NCBI GenBank assembly: GCA_964392365.1
Contig: CAYMPH010000003.1
Location: 124,001 to 188,000, forward strand
From: CAYMPH01 sp964392365
Lineage (GTDB): Bacteria; Spirochaetota; UBA4802; UBA5550
Reading direction: 5' to 3'
Length of the DNA: 64,000 nt
Positions 17,245 through 24,805 of the stretch are shown one piece after another. A program made the translations under genes and the position numbers. Positions within the stretch are counted from its first letter, which is position 1, and the number at the start of each line of letters is the position of its first letter. The notes beneath the pieces were generated by a model. The model was not told the DNA's origin. It saw nothing but the letters and a program-made list of their open reading frames with translations, and made no database searches.

Positions 17245-18381
17245 ATGTCAAAGCAGTACAGTTTGTATAAAAGAAACAATTCACCATGCTACTATGTACA
17301 GTTCCGGCAGCTTGACGGCAAAAGAAGCAATCCAGTAAGTACAGGCGAAAAGAATAAGGGCAGAGCCGAGAAGAAGGCTATTGAAATGTTAATGGCTGGA
17401 GATGCAGTTTCCTCTGATGTTACTTTCAGGGAGTATTCAAGAGATTTCTTTAATTGGAATGGAAGGTGGGCGCTGGATAAAAGATCTAAGGGAAAGAGGC
17501 TGTCTCCCAGACAGTGCAGCGAGTATACTAAGATTCTTGAAAATAGTCTGGTTCATGTTTTTGGCAAACTTAAGATTCATGAGATTAGCAGGCAGTTAAT
17601 CGACGCTTATCGTAATGATTTATACTTAAAGAATTATGCAGGAGGAACAATCAACATAAGACTGATTGCTATATCTCAAATTCTGAGATTTGCTGAAGAT
17701 GATGGTCTTATCGATAAAGTTCCCAGGATTGACAAGGTTTCATCTAAACCCAAGAAGAGAAGAGGCCGCTTTGAAGAGCATGAAATCCCTTTGATATTAG
17801 CATATAACTGGAAAGATAAACGATGTTACCTGGCAAATTCCATTGCATTTTCAACAGGGATGAGGGCAGGTGAGATATTGGCTCTCTGCAGAGAAGATAT
17901 TGATTGGACCAAAAAGTCTATATTTGTACACAGGAGCTATGACTATAATGGCAAGGTCATGAATGAAACTACAAAGAATGGAGAATCACGGGTGGTTTTC
18001 CCTACGCAATGGATATTAGATCTTTTATCTTATTATCTTGAAACGCATGATAGTGATTTCCTGTTTCCCTCATTTACTTCCTCGGATAAACCCATGGGTA
18101 GAGATATCCTCAGAAATTCATTATATCGGGTTATGGATAAAGTTGGTATTGATGCAGATGTAAGGGGAGCACGTAATCTGACGTTTCACAGCTGGCGCCA
18201 TTCGTTTAACTCAATACTAGTCGATAATAATATATCTCCTGTCAAAATAATGGCTTTAACAGGGCATAAAGATCCAGGAATGATGAAACATTACTATCAT
18301 CTTTCCAGTAACGATATGAAGGATGTTACTTTTGCATTAGATAAAGTATTTGAACCTGGAACAAAACTGATTGAACATTGA
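17245..18381 (+). CDS. int: Tyrosine recombinase / integrase
   Basis: Site-specific recombinase that inserts and excises the island. The 378-residue protein has an N-terminal arm-binding region (YSLYKRNNSPCYYVQFRQ), a SAM-like core-binding domain at about residues 65-165, and the catalytic domain with Arg in STGMRAGEILAL, the HSWRHSF box (HxxR), GH in LTGHKD and the nucleophile Tyr in MMKHYYHLS. All catalytic residues are present, so it should be active. The open frame begins at 17221, but the ATG at 17245 follows an AAGGAGG ribosome site. A TATAAT box lies at 17209-17214. Confidence 0.93.
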   Translation: MSKQYSLYKRNNSPCYYVQFRQLDGKRSNPVSTGEKNKGRAEKKAIEMLMAGDAVSSDVTFREYSRDFFNWNGRWALDKRSKGKRLSPRQCSEYTKILENSLVHVFGKLKIHEISRQLIDAYRNDLYLKNYAGGTINIRLIAISQILRFAEDDGLIDKVPRIDKVSSKPKKRRGRFEEHEIPLILAYNWKDKRCYLANSIAFSTGMRAGEILALCREDIDWTKKSIFVHRSYDYNGKVMNETTKNGESRVVFPTQWILDLLSYYLETHDSDFLFPSFTSSDKPMGRDILRNSLYRVMDKVGIDADVRGARNLTFHSWRHSFNSILVDNNISPVKIMALTGHKDPGMMKHYYHLSSNDMKDVTFALDKVFEPGTKLIEH

Positions 18382-18390
18382 TAATGTAAT

Positions 18391-18419
18391 AAGGGATAGG
18401 GCTTCTTGCCCTATCCCTT
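18391..18419. terminator. Bidirectional hairpin terminator
   Basis: A perfect 12-bp stem (AAGGGATAGGGC / GCCCTATCCCTT) with a TTCTT loop sits between the convergent integrase and excisionase-like genes. It probably ends both transcripts. Confidence 0.75.
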
Positions 18420-18456
18420 GTCTTGCTGAAAAATACAATTAGGATATCATTAAGTT

Positions 18457-18804
18457 TTAATTGGAGAATTCTTTATTCCATTTCCCTGTTTCAATGCCAG
18501 CTTCAAGCCATTTGTCGATCTCGCTCTTCCTGAATCTTACATGACTGCCGCAAAACTTGAAGTATGGGACTTTTTCCATCTGGACCCATCTTTTAACAGT
18601 AGAAACAGATATAGTAAGATATTCGGCTACATCCTGATACCCCATCATATCGAGATGCTTTGAGAACTTCCCGGTGGTTGATTCTTTTACTGTTTGATTT
18701 AACTGTAGTATATTATCTGCTTGTTCTTGCGGAGTTGCGCAGCCTGCATTTTGACAGGAACATGCTTTTTGAATTGGATCGAGAGATCTGATTGAGTTTT
18801 CCAT
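18457..18804 (-). CDS. Excisionase-like HTH DNA-binding protein
   Basis: A 115-residue protein. Its C-terminal half is a MerR/excisionase-type winged helix (GYQDVAEYLTISVSTVKRWV, ending RKSEIDKWL) of the HTH_17 kind; the first about 50 residues are low in structure and contain four cysteines. It converges on the integrase gene. Such proteins bend DNA at the attachment site to favour excision, which is the likely role here, though a general regulator is possible. A GGAGG ribosome site supports the ATG at 18804. Confidence 0.78.
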   Translation of the reverse strand: MENSIRSLDPIQKACSCQNAGCATPQEQADNILQLNQTVKESTTGKFSKHLDMMGYQDVAEYLTISVSTVKRWVQMEKVPYFKFCGSHVRFRKSEIDKWLEAGIETGKWNKEFSN

Positions 18805-18972
18805 ATTAAGGCCTCCAATTGTTTTTATATCTCTATAAATGTTCTTAATGAGATATAAATATTATATATCATCTAATCTCGATTCACCATTTGCCTGGGT
18901 TGTATATTTGAATAACTGAGGCGAGAATATCCTGATATATTAAATTGACAGAGCTTCAAATATTATCGATGC

Positions 18973-19728
18973 TTATAGTCTCTTAATAAATACCGCATTA
19001 TAAATCATCTGCTTAATCTGTAATAAAATATCAGGATCGTTTATTGCATCTAATCCAGCTTCACATTCCTGCTGGCTGTTAAATATAACTTTAAGTACGT
19101 AGTTCTTATCTAATACAAGAGAAATCTTAATCGCTTCATTTGCAATATCAAGATTTCCTTTCTTATTCTCTCTTAAAGAAAGAGATCTCAGCCGTGTGTC
19201 GACTTCTTCCTGAACTGCTCTTACAGTCCAATTGTTATCAATGGCTTTATCCAGAATCTGTTCTTTGATATCAGCATACTTTTCAGGTATCCTGTTGATC
19301 GCTATCATCTTTGCCGGACCGAGTTTATCTGATGTATCCCTTTCTGACATTTCGAATATCTTTATATACTCGCGCGCCATAGAATATGTGAACGAGAAAG
19401 ATTCTTCGTTTCTGCAGAACCACTCGTGTAATGACTTGGCTGGCCTATCAGGCAAATCCTTGATAGTATTCCATTGCTCAAATTCAATGTTTTTGTTTTG
19501 TTTCCACTTTGTAAATCGATTTTGTAGGATGCCATCATGCTGCACGAGCAGCTCTCCTATTAAAAAAGAGGAAGTCCTGCCCAAGTTGCAAAGATCATTA
19601 ATTAGTTTAATTATTATCTCATCCATATTTGGGATAGGCGCATCTGCAATGTAATGAGCAATTGCTGTTCTAACACTTTCAATATCTGATATATTCTTTA
19701 AAGTAAGCGGAAATATTAATTCTGACAT
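18973..19728 (-). CDS. Island protein of unknown function
   Basis: A 251-residue protein I do not recognise. It is largely helical and charged, with no signal peptide or membrane segment. The middle part (SFTYSMAREYIKIFEM, then TVRAVQEEVDTRLRSL) looks like a helical DNA-binding or partner-binding region of the kind seen in plasmid and phage accessory proteins, but this is impression only. AAGGAG precedes the ATG. It is transcribed toward the excisionase gene and may share its control. Confidence 0.65.
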   Translation of the reverse strand: MSELIFPLTLKNISDIESVRTAIAHYIADAPIPNMDEIIIKLINDLCNLGRTSSFLIGELLVQHDGILQNRFTKWKQNKNIEFEQWNTIKDLPDRPAKSLHEWFCRNEESFSFTYSMAREYIKIFEMSERDTSDKLGPAKMIAINRIPEKYADIKEQILDKAIDNNWTVRAVQEEVDTRLRSLSLRENKKGNLDIANEAIKISLVLDKNYVLKVIFNSQQECEAGLDAINDPDILLQIKQMIYNAVFIKRL

Positions 19729-19859
19729 AAGTATTCTCCTTTGATTTTAATAAACGAATAATAGAACAAAGCTCTTTTGTAAATCTACAACACCTGTAGC
19801 TGCATAATCACTGCAGGTTGATTAACTAAAGACAAGTCATAGATAGTTCAACGCGCAGT

Positions 19860-20129
19860 TTAAGCCATTGGGTTTATCTTGTCTTCTAAGTCGCCGTGAA
19901 GAATGATACTTGCATAAAGGCATGTGAATTTCTCAGCTTTGGTGTCATTGTCATTGGCAAGAATGACTTCTCCTTCGTCGATATATCCTGTAAATTGTTT
20001 AGATAAGTGATCCATGTTAAATACAGTTGTATCCAATACATCTTTGTACATTTCTGCAAGAATCTCGAGATAATCCCTAACGCTGATTATGTTATTCATT
20101 TTATTTCCGATAATATCGAAAACACTCAT
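19860..20129 (-). CDS. Small island protein of unknown function
   Basis: Eighty-nine residues, acidic, mostly helical, no recognisable domain. An AGG-rich stretch upstream supports the ATG at 20129; an internal ATG at 20099 is an alternative. It lies between the 251-residue gene and a doubtful 66-residue frame in the same direction, so all may belong to one transcript. Confidence 0.5.
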   Translation of the reverse strand: MSVFDIIGNKMNNIISVRDYLEILAEMYKDVLDTTVFNMDHLSKQFTGYIDEGEVILANDNDTKAEKFTCLYASIILHGDLEDKINPMA

Positions 20130-20301
20130 TTCTTATACCTATTCCTTGTAATAGTTTTATTCTAATTCCAAAACTATCCAGATTAAATGAATTAAGCTCA
20201 TTCCGGAGGAGAGATGTTTCATTTATCATTGAATTCTTAACAGCATCTACAACTGTAATAGCAGATGCCATGATGACGGTCGCTTCGCTCCCGGATAACA
20301 C
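20101..20301 (-). CDS. Doubtful small ORF
   Basis: A frame of 66 codons from a GTG at 20301, or 56 from an ATG at 20271. Neither has a good ribosome site. It overlaps the next gene by 29 bases. The residue composition is protein-like (ASAITVVDAVKNSMINETS) but no family is recognised. It may be a real small gene or part of a leader. Confidence 0.28.
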   Translation of the reverse strand: MLSGSEATVIMASAITVVDAVKNSMINETSLLRNELNSFNLDSFGIRIKLLQGIGIRNECFRYYRK

Positions 20302-20342
20302 TGAAAAAAGAATATTATGATACGCAGTAATTAATTTATGGT

Positions 20343-21143
20343 TTATTTAATAGTATTGAATGCATCGAGTTTCTCTTTATATGATTTAATGAGATGCTTG
20401 CCTTTGTTGCAATCTGTGCAAACAGTTTGTCCGTTTTCATAAGTGGTTTTGCCTCCGTCAACCCAGGCGACTTTATGATCTACCTCCAGAGATACTTCAT
20501 CAGCACTTCTGCCACAAAATACGCATCTAAAATTATCACGTTCGAGAATCATAAACCTGAGCCTGCCTGAAAAGAATCTTCCCTGTTCAATTTTCATAAT
20601 GCGTTCAAGATCATCTTTCGTATCTATAAGCTTCTTCTCATGATCTCTGCGTTTATAAGAAGCAGCTTCTGCTGATTCATAGAAGTAACTGTTTACAAGA
20701 AGCGGCTTATATGTCCATTTCCATGCGCCATCTTCCTTGACCCATCCAGTGAAATACTTAATCTCGACTTTTTTGTAGACATTATTAGAATCTTGAAAAT
20801 GCCTGAGCAAGCAGGGCGCTATAATATACCTCTTTCTAAATCCATGTTTAATTGTAGATTCTTTCAAGACATGCAATGGATAGGATCTTTTATTGCAGGG
20901 AATTAATTCCTGGATAATTGAAAATGATGTTGAGGCTATTGATTCATTTTTATAATCAGGATGGAAGTAAGACATGAGATCCTGTATCTTTGCTGCTCCC
21001 CAATATGTCATGATGAAAGCATCGTAGTTGCCATTGATATATTTATTCCTCAAATATCTTGGTAATGACATGTATTCTCCAATTGATAAACCGTTCAATA
21101 TATCAATAACTCCTGCAGGGTTATTGAAAACTACAACTGACAT
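20343..21143 (-). CDS. HNH endonuclease domain protein
   Basis: A 266-residue protein. The last 70 residues form an HNH nuclease fold: CVFCGRSADEVSLEVDHK, then WVDGGKTTYENGQTVCTDC, with two zinc CxxC pairs, the catalytic DH and the N. The N-terminal 190 residues are unrecognised and probably give specificity. HNH proteins of this form occur as defence nucleases and as phage or plasmid factors. The ATG at 21143 has no ribosome site, while the one at 21071 (MSLPRYLRNKY) follows GGAGAA and may be the true start. Confidence 0.8.
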   Translation of the reverse strand: MSVVVFNNPAGVIDILNGLSIGEYMSLPRYLRNKYINGNYDAFIMTYWGAAKIQDLMSYFHPDYKNESIASTSFSIIQELIPCNKRSYPLHVLKESTIKHGFRKRYIIAPCLLRHFQDSNNVYKKVEIKYFTGWVKEDGAWKWTYKPLLVNSYFYESAEAASYKRRDHEKKLIDTKDDLERIMKIEQGRFFSGRLRFMILERDNFRCVFCGRSADEVSLEVDHKVAWVDGGKTTYENGQTVCTDCNKGKHLIKSYKEKLDAFNTIK

Positions 21144-21539
21144 ATAAGATGTTCAGTTTGCAGTTATATCATTCTCGTCATTAAACCGATTAAGAGATGC
21201 CCGTGATATATTATTGATTATGGAATTTAAATGGGGCTGCATATTAAGCAGTAAGAAATCCTATTCACATACCTCTTCTACTTACTGTCATGCTGCTCTG
21301 AATACGTCTGCCTAACGAACCTATAAAGCAGGCAAGAAAAATACGCAATAGAGGACTCTAACATCATGTGCCAGGAAGCTTGCATTCCAGGAGGGGTGGG
21401 GGCTCGAAACGTTTTGTGCCCCCTTCATTTCTATATACCCGGTATGTATAATTATGCAGGTTGTATTTTGTTATAATTTGTGGGTTTATCTGCGTGAAAG
21501 ATCAAAGGATGAAATACTTTGATGAAGAAGAGAGATGGT
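21144..21539. other. Non-coding spacer with hairpins
   Basis: About 400 bases without a supported gene between the HNH gene and the HEPN pseudogene. It holds a strong G/C hairpin at 21398-21423 (listed separately). Nothing else is recognised. Confidence 0.5.
21398..21423 (+). terminator. Hairpin, possible terminator
   Basis: GGGGGC and GCCCCC form a six-bp all-G/C stem around a 14-base loop, followed by TTCATTTCT. It would terminate plus-strand transcription, though no plus-strand gene precedes it nearby. Confidence 0.4.
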
Positions 21540-21935
21540 CTAAGTAAACAGTCCTGGTTGTATAATATCTGAAATCTTTAGCAATATCTTCTCGGCTGAT
21601 TCAATAGCAGCTTTTACCTCTTCATAAGAAGGAATAATCTCACCGGCTTCTGGGTATCTAAAAAGAGTCGCATAAGGATTTAAAATCAGGGCACTGTCAA
21701 GTAATTCCATCATGGAAGGATCCAGCTTGCTTACCTCATCTATAAGATAACGAAGGTCATGTGTTCTTGGTACTACTTGTTTTCGATATACAAGAAAGGC
21801 TTTTATTGCCTTTTCTGCACATTGCTGGGTATGATATATTGCTGTATCAGTAAGTTAAGAGTCTCCATCAAGAATCAACCGGGCAGATTTTATATCCCTT
21901 TTAGCAGTAGCAAGCCAGCGTTCATGCGGCATCAT
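21540..21935 (-). pseudogene. HEPN-domain toxin gene with in-frame stop
   Basis: Reading from the ATG at 21935, the frame encodes a HEPN protein (ERWLATAKRDIKSARLIL...) interrupted by TAA at 21855-21857 (codon 27), then continues in the same frame to TAG at 21540-21542. The part after the stop has the family core: YHTQQCAEKAIKAFLVY, then PRTHDLRYLIDE. HEPN toxins of MNT/HEPN pairs are RNases or are silenced by AMPylation. The start overlaps the end of the MNT gene by about 14 bases, as in intact pairs. Loss of the toxin is the simplest reading; a base-call error is the alternative. Confidence 0.78.
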
Positions 21936-22242
21936 AAAGCTTTATGCCTTTATTACTTATTTCTTTCCAGAATAACTCGCCGGAGTCCAGGTAGTTCTTA
22001 TATTCCTGTCTTGTCACGACAAGAAGGTCAACTGGTACCGGAATACCAACAAGAGCGCGATGTCCTGGAATCGCCCTGGCAGCTAAAGTAGAACTGGAAG
22101 ATTCGACAATAACGACTATATCACGATCGCTGTTTTTATCCGGCTCTCCCCAGGCATATGAACCGAAAAGAAGGATTTCCTTTGGTTGATAAACATCCAC
22201 CAGGCGCCTTTTTATCTCTTCTGTTGTTGTATCAGTTTCCAT
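21922..22242 (-). CDS. MNT nucleotidyltransferase antitoxin
   Basis: A 106-residue minimal nucleotidyltransferase with the active-site pattern G-S-x10-D-x-D (FGSYAWGEPDKNSDRD at about residues 26-41) and a third acidic residue in the following strands. In MNT/HEPN (MntA-HepT) modules this protein neutralises the HEPN toxin, in the studied case by adding AMP to it. The catalytic residues are intact here although the partner gene is broken. It starts the two-gene unit. Confidence 0.85.
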   Translation of the reverse strand: METDTTTEEIKRRLVDVYQPKEILLFGSYAWGEPDKNSDRDIVVIVESSSSTLAARAIPGHRALVGIPVPVDLLVVTRQEYKNYLDSGELFWKEISNKGIKLYDAA

Positions 22243-22525
22243 TTTATAGTTTCCTTGTGAAGATTTAACAATATCAAGCTCCGACTGTCAACACGAATTT
22301 ATTTAAACTGGATTCACAGCTGTAGGTCGTGATACGCTTATTAACGTTATTAATACCAATAGAGATCAAGGCTAAATCCTGAGAATTGTATCTGCAGGCG
22401 CAGCTGAATACACAATAACGTTGAAATTTAACAGAAGTACAACTTGATCATGAAATCTCCCGGAATAAATGTTGCAGTGAATAAATCCGCATATGTGATA
22501 TACTTTCAGGTATAAGGAGCTATAA

Positions 22526-22684
22526 ATGGTTGATATCAAGACAATATCTCTTCCCCGTGATCTCGTATATGTTCTAAAACATATTGCTGATGATAATCGC
22601 AGGTCATTCTCTGCGGAAATACGAATGAGAGTTGAATCTTCTCTTGCGCGTGAAGAGATAGTTGCAACATCCAGGAATGCTTGA
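22526..22684 (+). CDS. Small ribbon-helix-helix (Arc-like) protein
   Basis: A 52-codon frame with an AAGGAGC ribosome site. The sequence KTISLPRDLVYVLKHIA then RRSFSAEIRMRVE matches the Arc-type RHH fold: one beta strand then two helices, with the strand carrying the DNA-contacting residues. RHH proteins of this size are usually antitoxins or autorepressors. No toxin gene follows; the next gene is the reverse transcriptase 540 bases downstream. It may be an orphan antitoxin or a regulator. Confidence 0.65.
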   Translation: MVDIKTISLPRDLVYVLKHIADDNRRSFSAEIRMRVESSLAREEIVATSRNA

Positions 22685-23224
22685 AAATAATATTTATTTA
22701 GCAACAAAAATGGCAGAATGATCTGGTTTAACAAGAAACTTTTCTTGGTAATGGGACATCTGGACTGTCAAGTCTTGTTTTTTTGAAACCTATTGACTTA
22801 TGTCGCATTATATAGTACTTTGTTGTGATGGTGGGTAAGAGAATCAGATCACTGTTTACTTCCTTGTTCGGAAGTAGCGCAGATCACTAAATCTGGACAT
22901 TAATGGCAAAGGAGGTTCAAGACACTTAGACACAGAAAGGGATAACTTAGGATAAAGAGCCACTTATAGGTTGTAATTTAATGAAACCTATATGGTGGGG
23001 CTGAGATCTTGGTTATAGATACTGGTGAGTAAGACGGGGTTCACATCTGTTGATCCGGGAGCTTAGGCTTAAGGGGAGGATCTGTATGATAGATGATTTA
23101 TAGGCATCGGTTTGATTGAGTTCAAATATATATTCATAGGGAGTAACGATTTGATGGAATTAAGGTTAGAAATATCTGGAGAGGCAGCAATGATATCGAG
23201 TATTATACTTAGCAAGTTAACAGT
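22685..23224 (+). ncRNA. Candidate structured RNA upstream of reverse transcriptase
   Basis: This 540-base region has no supported gene but several local structures. TACTTCC-TTGTTC-GGAAGTA is a perfect seven-bp hairpin at 22858-22877, flanked by two direct copies of CAGATCACT. A longer stem pairs AGCCAC..TATAGGTT with AACCTATA..GTGGGGCT at about 22968-23002. Non-coding RNA next to a reverse transcriptase is usual for group II introns, retrons and related elements. No group II domain V or 5' GTGYG boundary was found, so the class is open. Confidence 0.4.
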
Positions 23225-24469
23225 GTGTTGCGCGTGTTTAAGGGTATGAAAGATTTAACCACAAAGAAATCAATCGAAGCTACAGCGGATGTATTACTCG
23301 AGAATATAGCAGATATTGGAAATCTCAGGCGTGCATGGAATAAGCTCAGAAGTAGAAAAGATTCCGCCGCCGGAGTGGACAATATGAATGTGTACAGCTT
23401 TGGTCTATATGGGGAAAAATATCTTTATGAGATCAGAGATGATATTCTTAAGAGGAAATACAACCCTTCACCTAACAAAAGAATATATATACCAAAAGGT
23501 GATTATTATACAAGGGAGCTTCTGGATGGACAGTACGTAAGCAAGACTGATTTAAATGTAAGGTGTGTAGAGGGCCCTAATACCAGACCACTTAGTATTC
23601 CGACAATTCGGGATAGAATAGTACTACTGGCAATTAAGCATATCATAGAACCTCTGTTCGACCCATATTTTAGTAAGTCAAGTTATGCTTTCAGAGCAAA
23701 GTCCGGAAGTTCTGACTCTGTATACAATACGGTAACAGCAGCACAGGCTGCAAGCAGGATGATTAAAACACCTAGGAACGGAAACAAGTTAAACAGAATC
23801 ATAGACCCAGATATCAGCAAGTTCTTCAATAATATCAATAGGAATAAACTATTAGGTAAGATGAGGGGAGTTGTAAAAAGTAAGGGAACGATGGATCTGA
23901 TAAGGACGTTCATAGGAGTAGGATATCAGGAGAATGGAGAAGTTATAGAAGTAGCAGGAAATAAGGGAATACCACAGGGTAGCCCAATCTCTCCACTACT
24001 GGCTAATATATATCTGGATGAAATAGATAAGAAGCTCGAAAAGAGCGGAACACCTTTTATCAGATACGCCGATGACATACTGATATTCGCATCATCAGAC
24101 AGAGCTGCAAAGGATGTCAACTTAAAGCTGAAGGATATGCTGAGAGGACTGGATCTTGAAATCAAGAAAGAGAATAAAGAGACTATAATGACACCAGATA
24201 AACTGGGATACGTAGGGTTTAATTTCACAGAAGACGGCGCGATCATAGCAGGTAAAGAGAAGATTGAGTCTATGAAGAATAAAGCCAGAGCAGCCATAAG
24301 TGAAGCCATGAACGAAAAGATTCGTGGGATGCTCAATTACTATGATATAGCCACTAACCTTGATGAAATATCCAAAGCAATAGAAGCTGCTACCGACGAC
24401 GAACACAAAGCTTTTTGGGAAGAACACAGGGTAAGACAGAAGCATGGTGCCAACAACACCGCCTGTTAA
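23225..24469 (+). CDS. Group II-like reverse transcriptase
   Basis: A 414-residue RNA-dependent DNA polymerase. The fingers/palm motifs are in order: RPLSIPTIRDRIV (motif 2 region), SSYAFRA, DPDISKFFNNIN (motif 3, first catalytic Asp), GIPQGSPISPLLANIYL (motif 4) and IRYADDILIF (motif 5, YADD). A short thumb-like end with MLNYYDI follows, but no HNH endonuclease and no clear DNA-binding domain. Motif 4 is QGxPxSP, so it is not a diversity-generating type, and the retron VTG is absent. The start is uncertain: GTG at 23225 or ATG at 23246, both weakly supported. Non-coding DNA flanks it on both sides. Confidence 0.85.
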   Translation: MLRVFKGMKDLTTKKSIEATADVLLENIADIGNLRRAWNKLRSRKDSAAGVDNMNVYSFGLYGEKYLYEIRDDILKRKYNPSPNKRIYIPKGDYYTRELLDGQYVSKTDLNVRCVEGPNTRPLSIPTIRDRIVLLAIKHIIEPLFDPYFSKSSYAFRAKSGSSDSVYNTVTAAQAASRMIKTPRNGNKLNRIIDPDISKFFNNINRNKLLGKMRGVVKSKGTMDLIRTFIGVGYQENGEVIEVAGNKGIPQGSPISPLLANIYLDEIDKKLEKSGTPFIRYADDILIFASSDRAAKDVNLKLKDMLRGLDLEIKKENKETIMTPDKLGYVGFNFTEDGAIIAGKEKIESMKNKARAAISEAMNEKIRGMLNYYDIATNLDEISKAIEAATDDEHKAFWEEHRVRQKHGANNTAC

Positions 24470-24805
24470 CCCAACACTACTCTTTGATTATGGGTATCAA
24501 TCCTTTTAATTGGATGATACCCTGAATATCAAAAGACAACTACTTGAAATTATTATTGCTATGACTATCCTGAATTGTTATTCCATTAGCTACAAACGAA
24601 TGATTGATATTCAACGTCAAGATCTTTGATAGGTTCATCGGAAGTGATTAAAAGGTGCTCACATCTGTATATTATACCCCGGAAACTTCTCTGTCAATCA
24701 ATCGGTTTTTATGATTGACTACTCGAATAAATATTCCAATATTAGCGTAAATATCCCAATTTAGAAAAAGTTTTCAGAACCAACAAAAAAATACAAGGAT
24801 CACCA
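24470..24805 (+). other. Non-coding region after reverse transcriptase
   Basis: About 336 bases without a gene. A hairpin at 24492-24522 (GGGTATC..ATCC / GGAT.GATACCC, one bulged base) lies just after the reverse transcriptase. The ten-mer TCACATCTGT at 24659-24668 also occurs upstream of that gene at 23041-23050. The region must also hold the hsd operon promoter, which was not located. No group II intron domain V is visible. Confidence 0.4.

Noticed and set aside
23225..24469. Diversity-generating retroelement or retron RT
   Set aside because: Motif 4 is QGSPISP rather than xGxxxSQ, no template/variable repeat was noticed, and the retron VTG motif is missing.
22685..24805. Canonical group II intron
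   Set aside because: No domain V (34-nt AGC..GNRA..GTTC hairpin) or GTGYG boundary could be found by eye; not proven absent without a covariance search.
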